This document shows, piece by piece, positions 29,270 through 38,133 of a stretch of DNA of 64,000 bases. Numbering within the stretch: the first letter of the stretch is position 1; each line of letters starts with the position of its first letter. Source of the DNA: Vibrio sp. VB16. Its GTDB lineage: Bacteria > Pseudomonadota > Gammaproteobacteria > Enterobacterales > Vibrionaceae. Both the position numbers and the translations under genes were made by a program. The stretch spans positions 3,100,001 to 3,164,000 of the forward strand of contig NZ_CP087590.1 of assembly GCF_015594925.2 (NCBI RefSeq), in the 5' to 3' direction. Below the pieces are notes generated by a model. The model saw only the letters and a list, made by a program, of their open reading frames with translations. It did no database searches and was not told the DNA's origin.

Positions 29270-29634
29270 TAGGCGTTTCTACTGCCTCTTTCAATCACTA
29301 CACCGACACCTGCGGCCTGAGGAACGGCACCGGGTTTGGTCAAACGAATGTGAATCCAAGGTACATTAAACTGAGCCATAACTAATTCGGCTATCTCTTC
29401 TGCAACACGCTCAACCAACAAAAACTGACCATTCTCTATATGTTCGATTATCGCTTTACTTACTTTGGCATAATCCAGTGCCTCTTCAACATTATCACTT
29501 TGTCCTGCCGGTCTATTGTCATGTGCCATTTCAATATCAAGGACCAATTTCTGTTTGATCTCTTGTTCCCAGTCATACACACCAATCGTGGTAATGACCT
29601 CTAGTTTTTCAATAAACACTTTATCAACTGACAT
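29269..29634 (-). CDS. folB: Dihydroneopterin aldolase
   Basis: The 121-residue enzyme cleaves 7,8-dihydroneopterin to 6-hydroxymethyl-dihydropterin and glycolaldehyde in folate synthesis. Family motifs seen are IGVYDWEQEIKQKLVLDIEM (residues 17-36), the LDYAKVSKAI segment, the catalytic VERVAEEIAELVM region and IRLTKPGAVPQAAGVGVVIERG at the C-terminus. It is directly followed by folK, the next-acting enzyme, and divergent from plsY as in E. coli. Confidence 0.94.
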   Translation of the reverse strand: MSVDKVFIEKLEVITTIGVYDWEQEIKQKLVLDIEMAHDNRPAGQSDNVEEALDYAKVSKAIIEHIENGQFLLVERVAEEIAELVMAQFNVPWIHIRLTKPGAVPQAAGVGVVIERGSRNA

Positions 29635-29995
29635 TTTCTATCCTTTAAAATGGTAGGGCAAATCACCGACGTGCCTCACATTACAATAATACTGGTCACC
29701 GGTTGGTCTTTCCCGCAGGCGCCATTACGCTACGAAATAGTTCAGATGCAAATAGTTTACATGACTAAAAGTATGTAGCGAAGCATGGAAAGTTTATTTG
29801 CACCATTTTCCTGCACTTTAGTTCACTCATTTCTCACGCTATTTCGTTCGCAAAATTGAACAAACATTACAACTTGTCAACAGGTCGGATACCAAAGAGA
29901 GCAAAAACAAAGTATTATTTTCAAACGAGCTATACTAGATGCTCGAAAGAAGAAAATACCGGTTCGATTCTCACATATAGCTATTAAGGACACCT
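29635..29995. promoter_or_regulatory. 361-bp divergent intergenic region folB / plsY
   Basis: The region separates the divergent folB and plsY genes and must hold both promoters. A TATACT hexamer at 29931-29936 could be the plsY -10, but no convincing -35 stands at the right distance. I see no open reading frame, RNA gene or strong hairpin here. Confidence 0.4.
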
Positions 29996-30586
29996 ATGAC
30001 ACCATTAGCGCTTGGAATGATCATCTTTGCCTATCTGCTAGGATCCATATCTAGTGCGGTGTTGATCTGTCGACTGCTCAAATTACCCGATCCAAGAGAA
30101 AATGGTTCAAAGAACCCCGGCGCGACCAATGTATTGAGAATTGGCGGAAAACCAGCCGCAATAGCGGTATTGCTGCTTGATATGTTAAAAGGCACTATTC
30201 CAGTCTGGGTGAGTTACTACCTCACTATTGAACCTCTGTATCTTGGTCTAATCGGCATTGCAGCATGTTTAGGCCACATCTATCCTATCTTTTTCCATTT
30301 TAGAGGCGGTAAAGGTGTTGCTACTGCAATTGGTGCAATAGCACCGATTGGCTGGGGATTAACAGGATTATTAGGTATTACATGGCTAGTCGCTGTGATT
30401 ATAACAAGGTATTCGTCCCTTGCTGCTATTATCACCGCGTTGCTAGCCCCCTTCTATGCTTGGATGTTTAAACCACTCTATACGCTTCCTGTTGCGATGC
30501 TATGCTGTCTGATTTTGCTCCGACACTACGATAACATTCGCCGCCTTATGGATGGTACAGAGCCAAAAATTGGCTCTACGTCTTAA
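29996..30586 (+). CDS. plsY: Glycerol-3-phosphate acyltransferase PlsY
   Basis: This 196-residue protein has about five membrane segments and the PlsY motifs GSISSAVLICRL near residue 16, GSKNPGATNVLR near residue 37 and FHFRGGKGVATAIG near residue 101. It acylates glycerol 3-phosphate using acyl-phosphate, the first step of phospholipid synthesis. It lies between folB and tsaD, the standard position. Vibrios usually also carry PlsB elsewhere. Confidence 0.95.
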   Translation: MTPLALGMIIFAYLLGSISSAVLICRLLKLPDPRENGSKNPGATNVLRIGGKPAAIAVLLLDMLKGTIPVWVSYYLTIEPLYLGLIGIAACLGHIYPIFFHFRGGKGVATAIGAIAPIGWGLTGLLGITWLVAVIITRYSSLAAIITALLAPFYAWMFKPLYTLPVAMLCCLILLRHYDNIRRLMDGTEPKIGSTS

Positions 30587-30640
30587 TGTTTTCAAGCAGG
30601 TTCTGATTCAAACTGGCTAATATGCGCTAGCGAAGCGAAA

Positions 30641-31663
30641 CTAATTCGACTTGATAGGTGATAGCTGATCAATTGGCCAGCGGGGTTGAGCTTTAACCGA
30701 TAAATCTGAGGATTCATTATTTTTTAACCTCTGCATACCAGCATAGGCAATCATCGCCCCATTATCGGTACAAAATTCGGTTCTTGGGTAGTAAACTTCC
30801 CCACCTATTTTTTTGGCTAAGTCTCCTAAATCCGCTCTTAATTGCTTGTTAGCACTAACTCCTCCTGCAATCACAATGCGCTTCATTCCCGTTTGCTCTA
30901 ATGCTCGTTTACATTTAATCACTAACGTTGCACAGACCGCATCTTGAAACGCGTAAGCGATATCTGCTCGGGTTTGGTCATCATTGTCATTCGCCGCAAT
31001 GGTGTTAGCAGCAAAAGTTTTCAAGCCAGAAAAACTCATATCCAAACCGGGGCGATTCGTCATCGGTCTAGGGAATTTAAAGCGACCCTGAGTGCCTTTT
31101 TCCGCCAGACGAGAAAGAAGCGGTCCACCTGGATAATCCAATCCCATCAATTTAGCCGTCTTATCAAAAGCTTCTCCCGCAGCATCATCTATCGATTCTC
31201 CCAATATTTGATAATCACCAACGGCTTTCACTTCCACAATCATGGTGTGACCACCAGAGACCAGCAGCGCAACGAATGGGAATGGTGGTGGTGTGTCTTC
31301 TAACATAGGGGCAAGAAGGTGGCCTTCCATATGATGTACAGGAATCGCTGGCACATCCCAGGCATAAGCGAGACTGCGACCAATGGTCGCACCAACTAAA
31401 ATAGCACCAACCAGACCCGGTCCGGCGGTATAGGCAATACCATCGATATCTTTTTCAGATAAATTGGCTTCTTTCATCGCCTCTTTGATTAGAGGAATTG
31501 TTTTCTTAACATGGTCTCTTGAGGCTAACTCTGGTACTACACCGCCATAATCGGCATGCAGCTTTACTTGGCTATATAATTGATGTGAAAGTAATCCTTT
31601 CTCGTCATCATAAATAGCGACACCTGTTTCATCACAAGAGGTTTCAATACCTAAAATACGCAT
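30641..31663 (-). CDS. tsaD: tRNA t6A threonylcarbamoyltransferase TsaD
   Basis: The 340-residue ASKHA-fold protein transfers threonylcarbamoyl to A37 of ANN-decoding tRNAs with TsaB and TsaE. It begins MRILGIETSCDETGVA, has the metal-binding HHMEGHL motif near residue 110 and the AGGVSANKQLR motif near residue 268. An in-frame extension up to 31918 exists but runs antisense through the start of rpsU and lacks family similarity, so the ATG at 31663 is used. It is divergent from rpsU as in E. coli. Confidence 0.96.
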   Translation of the reverse strand: MRILGIETSCDETGVAIYDDEKGLLSHQLYSQVKLHADYGGVVPELASRDHVKKTIPLIKEAMKEANLSEKDIDGIAYTAGPGLVGAILVGATIGRSLAYAWDVPAIPVHHMEGHLLAPMLEDTPPPFPFVALLVSGGHTMIVEVKAVGDYQILGESIDDAAGEAFDKTAKLMGLDYPGGPLLSRLAEKGTQGRFKFPRPMTNRPGLDMSFSGLKTFAANTIAANDNDDQTRADIAYAFQDAVCATLVIKCKRALEQTGMKRIVIAGGVSANKQLRADLGDLAKKIGGEVYYPRTEFCTDNGAMIAYAGMQRLKNNESSDLSVKAQPRWPIDQLSPIKSN

Positions 31664-31859
31664 GTTTTTCTCATAGAAATCGGAAATTGATGCAATATTA
31701 CCTAATCTAAGAAAATTTGACCACGATAATACTTTACAAAGGGGCAGTGATCGGATTAAAATTCCGCACCATTTTTGATCTAACTGATTAGTGACCAATC
31801 GACTAAGATTTGAGTCCAAAGAATCAGTATTAACGAATAACCCCTGAGGTGAAAGGCAT

Positions 31860-32075
31860 ATGCCAATAGTTAAAGTACGTGAAAACGAACCGTTCGACGT
31901 TGCATTACGTCGTTTCAAACGCTCTTGCGAAAAAGCAGGTATTCTTTCAGAAGTGCGTCGTCGTGAGCATTATGAAAAACCTACTACCGTTCGCAAACGC
32001 GCTAAAGCAGCAGCTCAAAAGCGTCACGCTAAGAAGCTAGCTCGCGAAAACGCTCGTCGCGTACGTCTGTACTAA
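31860..32075 (+). CDS. rpsU: 30S ribosomal protein S21
   Basis: This 71-residue basic protein is a full-length S21, starting MPIVKVRENEPFDVALRRFK and ending ARENARRVRLY. S21 helps 30S subunits pair with the mRNA Shine-Dalgarno region. A TGAGGTGA site precedes the ATG. It is the first gene of the macromolecular synthesis operon rpsU-yqeY-dnaG-rpoD, linking translation, replication and transcription. Confidence 0.98.
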   Translation: MPIVKVRENEPFDVALRRFKRSCEKAGILSEVRRREHYEKPTTVRKRAKAAAQKRHAKKLARENARRVRLY

Positions 32076-32103
32076 TAACTGAGTCCCAAAAAGGAATTTA
32101 GTT

Positions 32104-32547
32104 ATGGCTCTTATTGAACAACTCAAAGAAGAGCAGAAAATTGCGATGAAAGCCAAGGATAAATTACGCCTTGGCACTATTCGTTTAGCCTTATCAGCAA
32201 TTAAACAACGTGAAGTTGACGAGCGGATCACTCTGACCGACGACGATATCGTAGTAATAATGACTAAGATGGTTAAACAACGTCGTGATTCTGTATCGCA
32301 ATTTGAAGCAGCAGGTCGTCAAGACTTAGCTGATGCTGAGAAAGCAGAAATTATTGTACTTGGGGATTTCATGCCTCAACCGTTGTCAGAAGAAGAAGTA
32401 TCAGCACTTGTTGAAAGTGCTATTGCCGAATCTGGTGCTGCGGGCATGCAAGACATGGGTAAAGTAATGGGTGTACTTAAGCCGCAAATTCAAGGCCGAG
32501 CAGACATGGGTAAAGTAAGCGGTTTAGTTCGTTCTAAATTGGCTTAA
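32104..32547 (+). CDS. yqeY: GatB/YqeY domain protein
   Basis: The 147-residue protein matches the YqeY family, a stand-alone version of the tail domain of the GatB amidotransferase subunit, probably a tRNA-binding module. Motifs seen are the N-terminal LIEQLKEEQKIAMKAKDKLR and C-terminal GKVMGVLKPQIQGRADMGKV. Its exact function is not established. It starts 28 bp after rpsU within the operon, an arrangement common in Vibrio and Pseudomonas but absent from E. coli. Confidence 0.92.
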   Translation: MALIEQLKEEQKIAMKAKDKLRLGTIRLALSAIKQREVDERITLTDDDIVVIMTKMVKQRRDSVSQFEAAGRQDLADAEKAEIIVLGDFMPQPLSEEEVSALVESAIAESGAAGMQDMGKVMGVLKPQIQGRADMGKVSGLVRSKLA

Positions 32548-32562
32548 ATCCCAAATCAATTT

Positions 32563-32605
32563 AACAAGCCGTGTTATTCTTTTAGAATGCACGGCTTGTT
32601 TGTAT
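32563..32605 (+). terminator. Intra-operon terminator/attenuator before dnaG
   Basis: An 11-bp perfect inverted repeat AACAAGCCGTG / CACGGCTTGTT (32563-32573 and 32590-32600) with a short T-rich tail sits between yqeY and dnaG. E. coli has a known terminator just before dnaG that keeps primase levels low; this hairpin is in the equivalent place. Confidence 0.72.
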
Positions 32606-32645
32606 CTGCACGTCATTGTAATAAATTTATAAACAGTAAGGTTTT

Positions 32646-34394
32646 ATGGCAGGACATATCCCACGACACTTTATAGATGATCTACTTGCTAGAGTGGATA
32701 TCGTTGATATTGTCGATTCCCGCGTAAAACTTAAGAAAAAAGGCAAAAACTACGGTGCTTGCTGCCCTTTTCACAATGAAAAAACCCCCTCTTTCTCTGT
32801 AAGCCAAGAAAAACAGTTCTATCACTGCTTCGGTTGTGGTGTACATGGAAATTCCATCGACTTTGTCATGGAGTTTGACCGGTTAGACTTTGTTGAAGCA
32901 ATAGATGAAATTGCCTCCGGCTTAGGCTTAGAAGTGCCAAGAGAACAGAGAAGTGGCGAACAATTTAGCAATACTCCTCGTGCCAATTCGCAAGAAAAGC
33001 GTGACCTCTACGATTTAATGGGGAGCATTGCTCAGTTTTATCGCTCACAACTCAAGGTTTCGTCAAACAAGCACGCTATCGATTACCTTAAAGACCGAGG
33101 TCTTTCTGGGGAAATCGTACAAAAATTCGGTATTGGTTTTGTAGCCGATGAGTGGGACGCTGTACGCAAAAACTTTGGTCAGCAAAAGTTAACACAAGAC
33201 ATGCTAGTCACTGGTGGCATGCTTATCGAAAACGATAAAGGTAACCGTTATGATCGCTTTCGTGGCCGCGTTATGTTTCCTATCCACGATAGACGAGGAC
33301 GCGTTATTGGCTTTGGTGGTCGAGTCATCGGCGACGGAACACCGAAATACCTAAACTCGCCTGAAACGCCTATTTTTCATAAAGGCAAAGAACTTTACGG
33401 CCTTTATGAAGTACTGCAAGCCTACAGAGAGCCAACACAAATTCTGGTTGTAGAAGGCTATATGGACGTTGTCGCGTTAGCACAATATGGTGTTGACTAC
33501 TCGGTGGCATCACTGGGAACATCAACAACAGGCGATCATCTACAATTACTGTTCAGACAAACCAACACGGTCGTCTGCTGTTATGACGGAGACCGAGCAG
33601 GTAAAGAGGCCGCATGGCGCGCACTTGAAAATGCACTCGGATATCTAAAGAGTGGCAACATTCTTAAGTTCTTATTCTTGCCTGATGGGGATGACCCAGA
33701 CAGCTTTATACGAACACATGGAAAAGAAGCATTCGAAGAAAAAGTGACGAATGCGACACCATTATCTGAATATTTATTTAAAAATCTGACCGATCAAGTT
33801 CAGGTCGGTAGTGATGAAGGTAAAGCTGCACTTTCTGCGCTTGCGGTACCACTTATCGAAAAAATACCTGACGAACACCTACAAGCTCAACTATTAAAAA
33901 TCCTAGGACAAAAGACTGGGATTTTCTTAGAGCACCAGTTCAACACAAAGAAAACTGTAAAAAATGAGACAAAAGCACCACAAAAGATAGCAAAAACACC
34001 AATGCGCGTAGTTATTGCGCTCTTAGTTCAAAATCCAAGCTATATTGAATATGCGCCGGATTTAACAAGTGTTCGAGAAATAGCCGTTCCAGGATTAGGT
34101 TTATTAATAGAAGTGCTTGATAAATGCCGAACAAATCCCCATATAACCACTGGTCAGCTAATAGAGCATTGGCGTAACCATAAAAATGAAATAATGTTAT
34201 CACGTCTAGCCAGTTGGGATATCCCACTGGGAAAAGATGAAGATAATGAACATGATGTATTCATGGATTCACTGGATAAAATTTTAGTCCAGTGCATCGA
34301 CAAACAGATCGAAGTTTTACAGGCTAGAGCAAGAAGTGTCGGCTTATCAGCCGAAGAAAAAAGGGAGCTTCAAGATTTGATCTTAGGAGCGTAA
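32646..34394 (+). CDS. dnaG: DNA primase
   Basis: The 582-residue primase synthesises RNA primers at the replication fork. The N-terminal CHC2 zinc ribbon uses Cys40, His43, Cys61 and Cys64 (CPFH ... CFGC). The catalytic TOPRIM region contains VVEGYMDVVALAQYG near residue 276 and YDGDRAGKEAA near residue 315. The C-terminal about 150 residues form the DnaB-interacting helicase-binding domain, which is more diverged. Length equals E. coli DnaG (581). It lies between a hairpin and rpoD. Confidence 0.97.
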   Translation: MAGHIPRHFIDDLLARVDIVDIVDSRVKLKKKGKNYGACCPFHNEKTPSFSVSQEKQFYHCFGCGVHGNSIDFVMEFDRLDFVEAIDEIASGLGLEVPREQRSGEQFSNTPRANSQEKRDLYDLMGSIAQFYRSQLKVSSNKHAIDYLKDRGLSGEIVQKFGIGFVADEWDAVRKNFGQQKLTQDMLVTGGMLIENDKGNRYDRFRGRVMFPIHDRRGRVIGFGGRVIGDGTPKYLNSPETPIFHKGKELYGLYEVLQAYREPTQILVVEGYMDVVALAQYGVDYSVASLGTSTTGDHLQLLFRQTNTVVCCYDGDRAGKEAAWRALENALGYLKSGNILKFLFLPDGDDPDSFIRTHGKEAFEEKVTNATPLSEYLFKNLTDQVQVGSDEGKAALSALAVPLIEKIPDEHLQAQLLKILGQKTGIFLEHQFNTKKTVKNETKAPQKIAKTPMRVVIALLVQNPSYIEYAPDLTSVREIAVPGLGLLIEVLDKCRTNPHITTGQLIEHWRNHKNEIMLSRLASWDIPLGKDEDNEHDVFMDSLDKILVQCIDKQIEVLQARARSVGLSAEEKRELQDLILGA

Positions 34395-34489
34395 CCCAGA
34401 GTAGCCAGTAAAGATTATATTTGCTATAATTGGCGGTTTGCATTTCGCATACTTTCACCATCACACAGACCTCAAGTTGGATATCGTCT

Positions 34490-36343
34490 ATGGATCAAAA
34501 TCCGCAGTCACAGCTAAAGTTACTTGTCATTAAGGGTAAGGAACAAGGCTATCTGACGTACGCCGAAGTAAATGATCACCTACCTGCCGAAATCGTAGAT
34601 TCTGAACAGGTAGAAGATATCATTCAAATGATCAACGACATGGGTATTAAAGTCGTTGAAACTGCACCTGACGCAGATGAAATGTCCATCAATGAAGATA
34701 ATAACGTCACTGATGAAGACGCTGCTGAAGCTGCCGCTGCTGCACTCTCGAGTGTAGAAAGCGAAATTGGCCGCACTACCGACCCAGTTCGTATGTACAT
34801 GCGCGAAATGGGCACAGTAGAGCTGTTAACTCGTGAAGGCGAAATTGACATTGCTAAGCGTATTGAAGATGGTATTAACCAAGTTCAATGCTCTGTAGCA
34901 GAGTTTCCAGGTACTATCTCTTATGTCCTTGAGCAATTTGATAAAGTTCAGGCTGAAGAGTTACGCCTAACTGACATCATTTCTGGTTTTGTAGACCCGA
35001 ATGATGATGGTTCTGCTGCTCCTACTGCGACTCACATCGGCTCTGAACTTACTGGATCTAACTTAGCAGATTCAGACAAAGAAAAAGACGATAAAAGCGA
35101 CGATGATGAGGACGAGGAAGAAGAAGACACGGGTATTGACCCTGAACTTGCTTTAGAAAAATTCACTGGTCTTCGAAATACTTATCAAGATATGCAACTC
35201 GCCATCAATGAGCATGGCCGCGATAGCAAAATAACAGCTAAAGCAAAAGAAGCGCTACTTGAAGTATTTAGAGAGTTCCGTCTGATCCCAAAACAGTTTG
35301 ATTACCTAGTCAATGAGCTGCGTACTTCAATGGATCGTGTTCGTACACAAGAGCGTTTAATTATTCGCCAATGTGTTGAATACGGCAAAATGCCTAAGAA
35401 GACATTTGTTCAAGCATTTACGGGTAACGAGTCTTCTGACGCATGGCTAGATAAAGTACTTGCTTCAGAAAAACCTTATGCGGAAAAGATAAAGCGCAAT
35501 GAAGAAGACATTCGTCGTAGCATTTATAAACTACGAATTATCGAAAAACAAACTTCACTGCCCGTTCAAGTTATAAAAGATATCAGCCGTCGTATGTCAA
35601 TTGGTGAAGCGAAAGCACGCCGAGCGAAGAAAGAGATGGTTGAAGCGAACTTACGTTTGGTTATTTCTATCGCGAAGAAATACACCAACCGTGGCCTACA
35701 ATTCTTGGATCTAATCCAAGAAGGTAACATTGGCCTAATGAAAGCGGTAGATAAGTTCGAATATCGCCGTGGTTATAAGTTCTCTACTTACGCAACATGG
35801 TGGATTCGTCAGGCAATTACACGTTCTATTGCTGACCAAGCTCGTACCATCCGTATTCCGGTTCACATGATCGAAACGATCAATAAACTGAATCGCATCT
35901 CTCGCCAAATGTTGCAAGAGATGGGCCGTGAGCCGCTTCCGGAAGAGCTAGCAGAACGCATGCAAATGCCAGAAGACAAGATCCGCAAAGTACTGAAAAT
36001 CGCTAAAGAGCCAATCTCTATGGAGACACCAATCGGTGACGACGAAGATTCGCACTTAGGTGACTTTATCGAGGATACCACATTAGAACTTCCGCTAGAT
36101 TCTGCTACTTCTGGTAGCTTGAAGGTAGCAACGAAAGATGTTCTAGCTGGCCTAACGCCTCGTGAAGCAAAAGTACTACGTATGCGTTTTGGTATCGACA
36201 TGAACACTGACCATACTCTAGAAGAGGTTGGAAAGCAGTTCGATGTTACGCGTGAGCGTATTCGTCAGATCGAAGCGAAAGCGTTACGTAAACTTCGTCA
36301 CCCTAGCCGATCAGAAACTCTGCGTAGTTTCTTAGACGAGTAA
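34490..36343 (+). CDS. rpoD: RNA polymerase sigma factor RpoD (sigma-70)
   Basis: This 617-residue protein is the housekeeping sigma factor. Region 1.1 is at residues about 1-80, region 1.2 around DPVRMYMREMG (about residue 101), a long acidic non-conserved region with an Asp/Glu run near residue 210, regions 2.3-2.4 around YATWWIRQAITRSIADQ, and region 4.2 LEEVGKQFDVTRERIRQIEAKALRKLRHPSR at the C-terminus. The ATG at 34490 gives MDQNPQSQLKLLV, the family start; an in-frame TTG 60 bp upstream is not used. Confidence 0.98.
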   Translation: MDQNPQSQLKLLVIKGKEQGYLTYAEVNDHLPAEIVDSEQVEDIIQMINDMGIKVVETAPDADEMSINEDNNVTDEDAAEAAAAALSSVESEIGRTTDPVRMYMREMGTVELLTREGEIDIAKRIEDGINQVQCSVAEFPGTISYVLEQFDKVQAEELRLTDIISGFVDPNDDGSAAPTATHIGSELTGSNLADSDKEKDDKSDDDEDEEEEDTGIDPELALEKFTGLRNTYQDMQLAINEHGRDSKITAKAKEALLEVFREFRLIPKQFDYLVNELRTSMDRVRTQERLIIRQCVEYGKMPKKTFVQAFTGNESSDAWLDKVLASEKPYAEKIKRNEEDIRRSIYKLRIIEKQTSLPVQVIKDISRRMSIGEAKARRAKKEMVEANLRLVISIAKKYTNRGLQFLDLIQEGNIGLMKAVDKFEYRRGYKFSTYATWWIRQAITRSIADQARTIRIPVHMIETINKLNRISRQMLQEMGREPLPEELAERMQMPEDKIRKVLKIAKEPISMETPIGDDEDSHLGDFIEDTTLELPLDSATSGSLKVATKDVLAGLTPREAKVLRMRFGIDMNTDHTLEEVGKQFDVTRERIRQIEAKALRKLRHPSRSETLRSFLDE

Positions 36344-36363
36344 AATGACAGAAACTGATGAAA

Positions 36364-36389
36364 AGGTGAGCAGTTGCTCATCTTTTTTA
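36364..36389 (+). terminator. rpoD terminator
   Basis: GGTGAGCA / TGCTCATC (one G-U pair on RNA) with a GT loop followed by six T residues lies just after the rpoD stop. Confidence 0.82.
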
Positions 36390-36442
36390 TCGATTTCGGT
36401 CTAAGTGGATAAAAACTAAGCGCAAATGCCCTATAAAGCATC

Positions 36443-36471
36443 TAGACAGCATTGGTTACATCCCCTATAAT
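36443..36471 (+). promoter_or_regulatory. Sigma-70 promoter for tRNA-Ile2
   Basis: TAGACA at 36443-36448 and a perfect TATAAT at 36466-36471 are separated by 17 bp and end 14 bp before the tRNA 5' end, so transcription would start only a few bases upstream of the mature tRNA. Confidence 0.8.
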
Positions 36472-36485
36472 CGTCAACCTAATTC

Positions 36486-36561
36486 GGCCCCTTAGCTCAG
36501 TGGTTAGAGCGCTCGACTCATAATCGATCGGTCCGCAGTTCAAGTCTGCGAGGGGCCACCA
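36486..36561 (+). tRNA. ileX: tRNA-Ile2 (CAU anticodon, lysidine-modified)
   Basis: The 76-nt cloverleaf starts GGCCCCTTAGCTCAGTGGTTAGAGC, pairs with AGGGGCC at the 3' end, encodes its own ACCA terminus and has anticodon CAU in the loop CTCATAA. Both the sequence and its location just downstream of rpoD match E. coli ileX, an isoleucine AUA-decoding tRNA whose C34 is converted to lysidine by TilS, rather than a methionine tRNA. A promoter and a terminator bracket it as a single-gene unit. Confidence 0.93.
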
Positions 36562-36568
36562 AATTTTG

Positions 36569-36605
36569 AAGGTTAGTAAGCATAGTGCTCACTAACCTTT
36601 TTTTA
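36569..36605 (+). terminator. tRNA-Ile2 terminator
   Basis: Hairpin AAGGTTAGTAAGCA / TGCTCACTAACCTT (one mismatch) followed by a run of T residues, eight bases after the tRNA CCA end. Confidence 0.9.
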
Positions 36606-36989
36606 TGCCTGTAGCTTTTCAGTCAAGTAGTTACACCAATCCGGAAAATTAACTGTACAGGTCAATCCAACTTCTAAAGTCCATTTTTTGTAACTTTCTT
36701 TGAGTTTTCTAAAAAACAATGCGACTTCACTTAGTAATTAAGGCACGACAGAATCGCTTGGTAATCACACAGGCATAAGCTTCTGACTAGGAAATATATC
36801 GCTGTCCAGCGTGAAAAAGTTCAAGACATTAGTGCCTCACCAAACCCTTGTTACCCGCGAGTAATATAGTAAAATCATTTACGACTTTTACCTTTGAATA
36901 CCCATAGAAATGATTAAATATTTTCAAACCTCCACAGGTAAAACATATTCGATATATCACCACAAACAAGAATGGTTATCTTTGTTCCC
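36606..36989. other. 384-bp intergenic stretch without recognisable feature
   Basis: Between the tRNA terminator and the stop of the LysR gene I see no credible open reading frame, RNA gene, repeat of the tRNA 3' end or integrase remnant. It marks the junction between conserved and accessory gene content. Confidence 0.5.
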
Positions 36990-37901
36990 TTAACTCTCAA
37001 TTGTTACTTTTATTCTTTCAACTAAGAAGTCTACTGCCGCCTTTACTTTGGGTACCAAATAACGCTGTTTTTGATACAACAGGTAAACAGCCATGTCAGA
37101 ATTTTGATTGATAGCTAACTCATGTTCAAATTTAAGCTCTTGCAATTTACCCGATTTAAGATATGGAGCTAATGCCCATCGTGTAGACATTAAAATGCCC
37201 TCACCGTTACAAGCTTTTTTCGCCAACCACGGCCCGTTATTTGAAATTGCGACTGCCGGCCCCGAAACATCATGCCATTGACCATTCATATTACATAGCC
37301 AAGGCGTTGGCCCTGATGGAGCTTTAAAGTAAAGGCCATTATGACCCTTTAATTCCATCGCATTATTAGGTACTCCATGCATCTCTAAATAACTTGGTGA
37401 AGCGACAGGAATAAAACCATTATCCATGAGCCTTATCGCTAACACTCGTTCATTTGGAGCGTAACCACCACGAATAGCAATATCTACGTCGTCACGCCCA
37501 AGTATCGATAGTTCGTCACTTAAACTGACATCTAATACAATTTCAGGGTATAGCTCACCAAACTCATCTAACAAAGGAAGCAATATCTTGTCACCAAAGC
37601 CCACCATTGAACTGATACGTAAACGCCCCATCGGTGTTGTTTGATAACTACGAACCGTTTCATTACTTTGTTCTAGTTGATTTAATATTTGTTGGACATC
37701 GTTATAATATATTTGCCCTACCTCTGTCAGTTTCACGATTCGAGTAGAACGCTTTAACAGTGTCGCCCCCAGACTCTTTTCTAGATCAGCAACGCGTCTC
37801 GACAACGATGATGGTGGCACGTTGAAAACACTGGCAGCTTTAGTAAAACTCCCCGTTTCGACAACTTTGCTGAAATACCGTATTGCTCGTAGCTGATCCA
37901 A
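36990..37901 (-). CDS. LysR-family transcriptional regulator
   Basis: The 303-residue protein has an N-terminal winged helix-turn-helix (residues about 1-60; FTKAASVFNVPPSSLSRRVADLEKSLG) and a C-terminal periplasmic-binding-protein-like effector domain (about 88-295). This is the LysR architecture, closest in style to the CrgA/AaeR-like subgroup. It is divergent from a glutathione S-transferase gene 232 bp away, with a palindrome between them, so it probably controls the GST/oxidoreductase genes. The inducer is unknown. Confidence 0.92.
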   Translation of the reverse strand: MDQLRAIRYFSKVVETGSFTKAASVFNVPPSSLSRRVADLEKSLGATLLKRSTRIVKLTEVGQIYYNDVQQILNQLEQSNETVRSYQTTPMGRLRISSMVGFGDKILLPLLDEFGELYPEIVLDVSLSDELSILGRDDVDIAIRGGYAPNERVLAIRLMDNGFIPVASPSYLEMHGVPNNAMELKGHNGLYFKAPSGPTPWLCNMNGQWHDVSGPAVAISNNGPWLAKKACNGEGILMSTRWALAPYLKSGKLQELKFEHELAINQNSDMAVYLLYQKQRYLVPKVKAAVDFLVERIKVTIES

Positions 37902-38036
37902 CTGGCTTCTCCATTAAATGAATATCTGAGTATTTAAATATTACTGACCAATTATTGTCTTTAAAGCAATAGTGATTGGTATTTTTCCCCATATATAACC
38001 AAATTTAAACAAGTAATAATATATTAAACTGAAACA

Positions 38037-38059
38037 TTGCAACCTTGAACTTGTTGCAA
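38037..38059. promoter_or_regulatory. Candidate LysR operator
   Basis: A perfect interrupted palindrome TTGCAAC-N9-GTTGCAA lies in the divergent LysR/GST region, 75 bp before the GST start codon. Size and dyad symmetry fit a LysR-type box; binding is inferred. Confidence 0.5.
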
Positions 38060-38133
38060 CGTGTAAAGGCAAGGCGTTGATTAAGCTTTGTTGGCAAACA
38101 AGCCACCTTCACGTTTATGATGGAAACTGATTT

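Noticed and set aside
31664..31918. N-terminal extension of tsaD
   Set aside because: The extra 85 codons run antisense into rpsU and do not resemble TsaD, which begins at MRILGIETSCDE.
36486..36561. tRNA-Met from the CAU anticodon
   Set aside because: Sequence and position after rpoD match ileX, a lysidine-modified tRNA-Ile2, not initiator or elongator tRNA-Met.
36538..36561. Attachment site of an integrated island at the tRNA 3' end
   Set aside because: No second copy of the tRNA 3' end and no integrase gene were found in the remaining 27 kb. The idea is kept only as a synteny-break observation.
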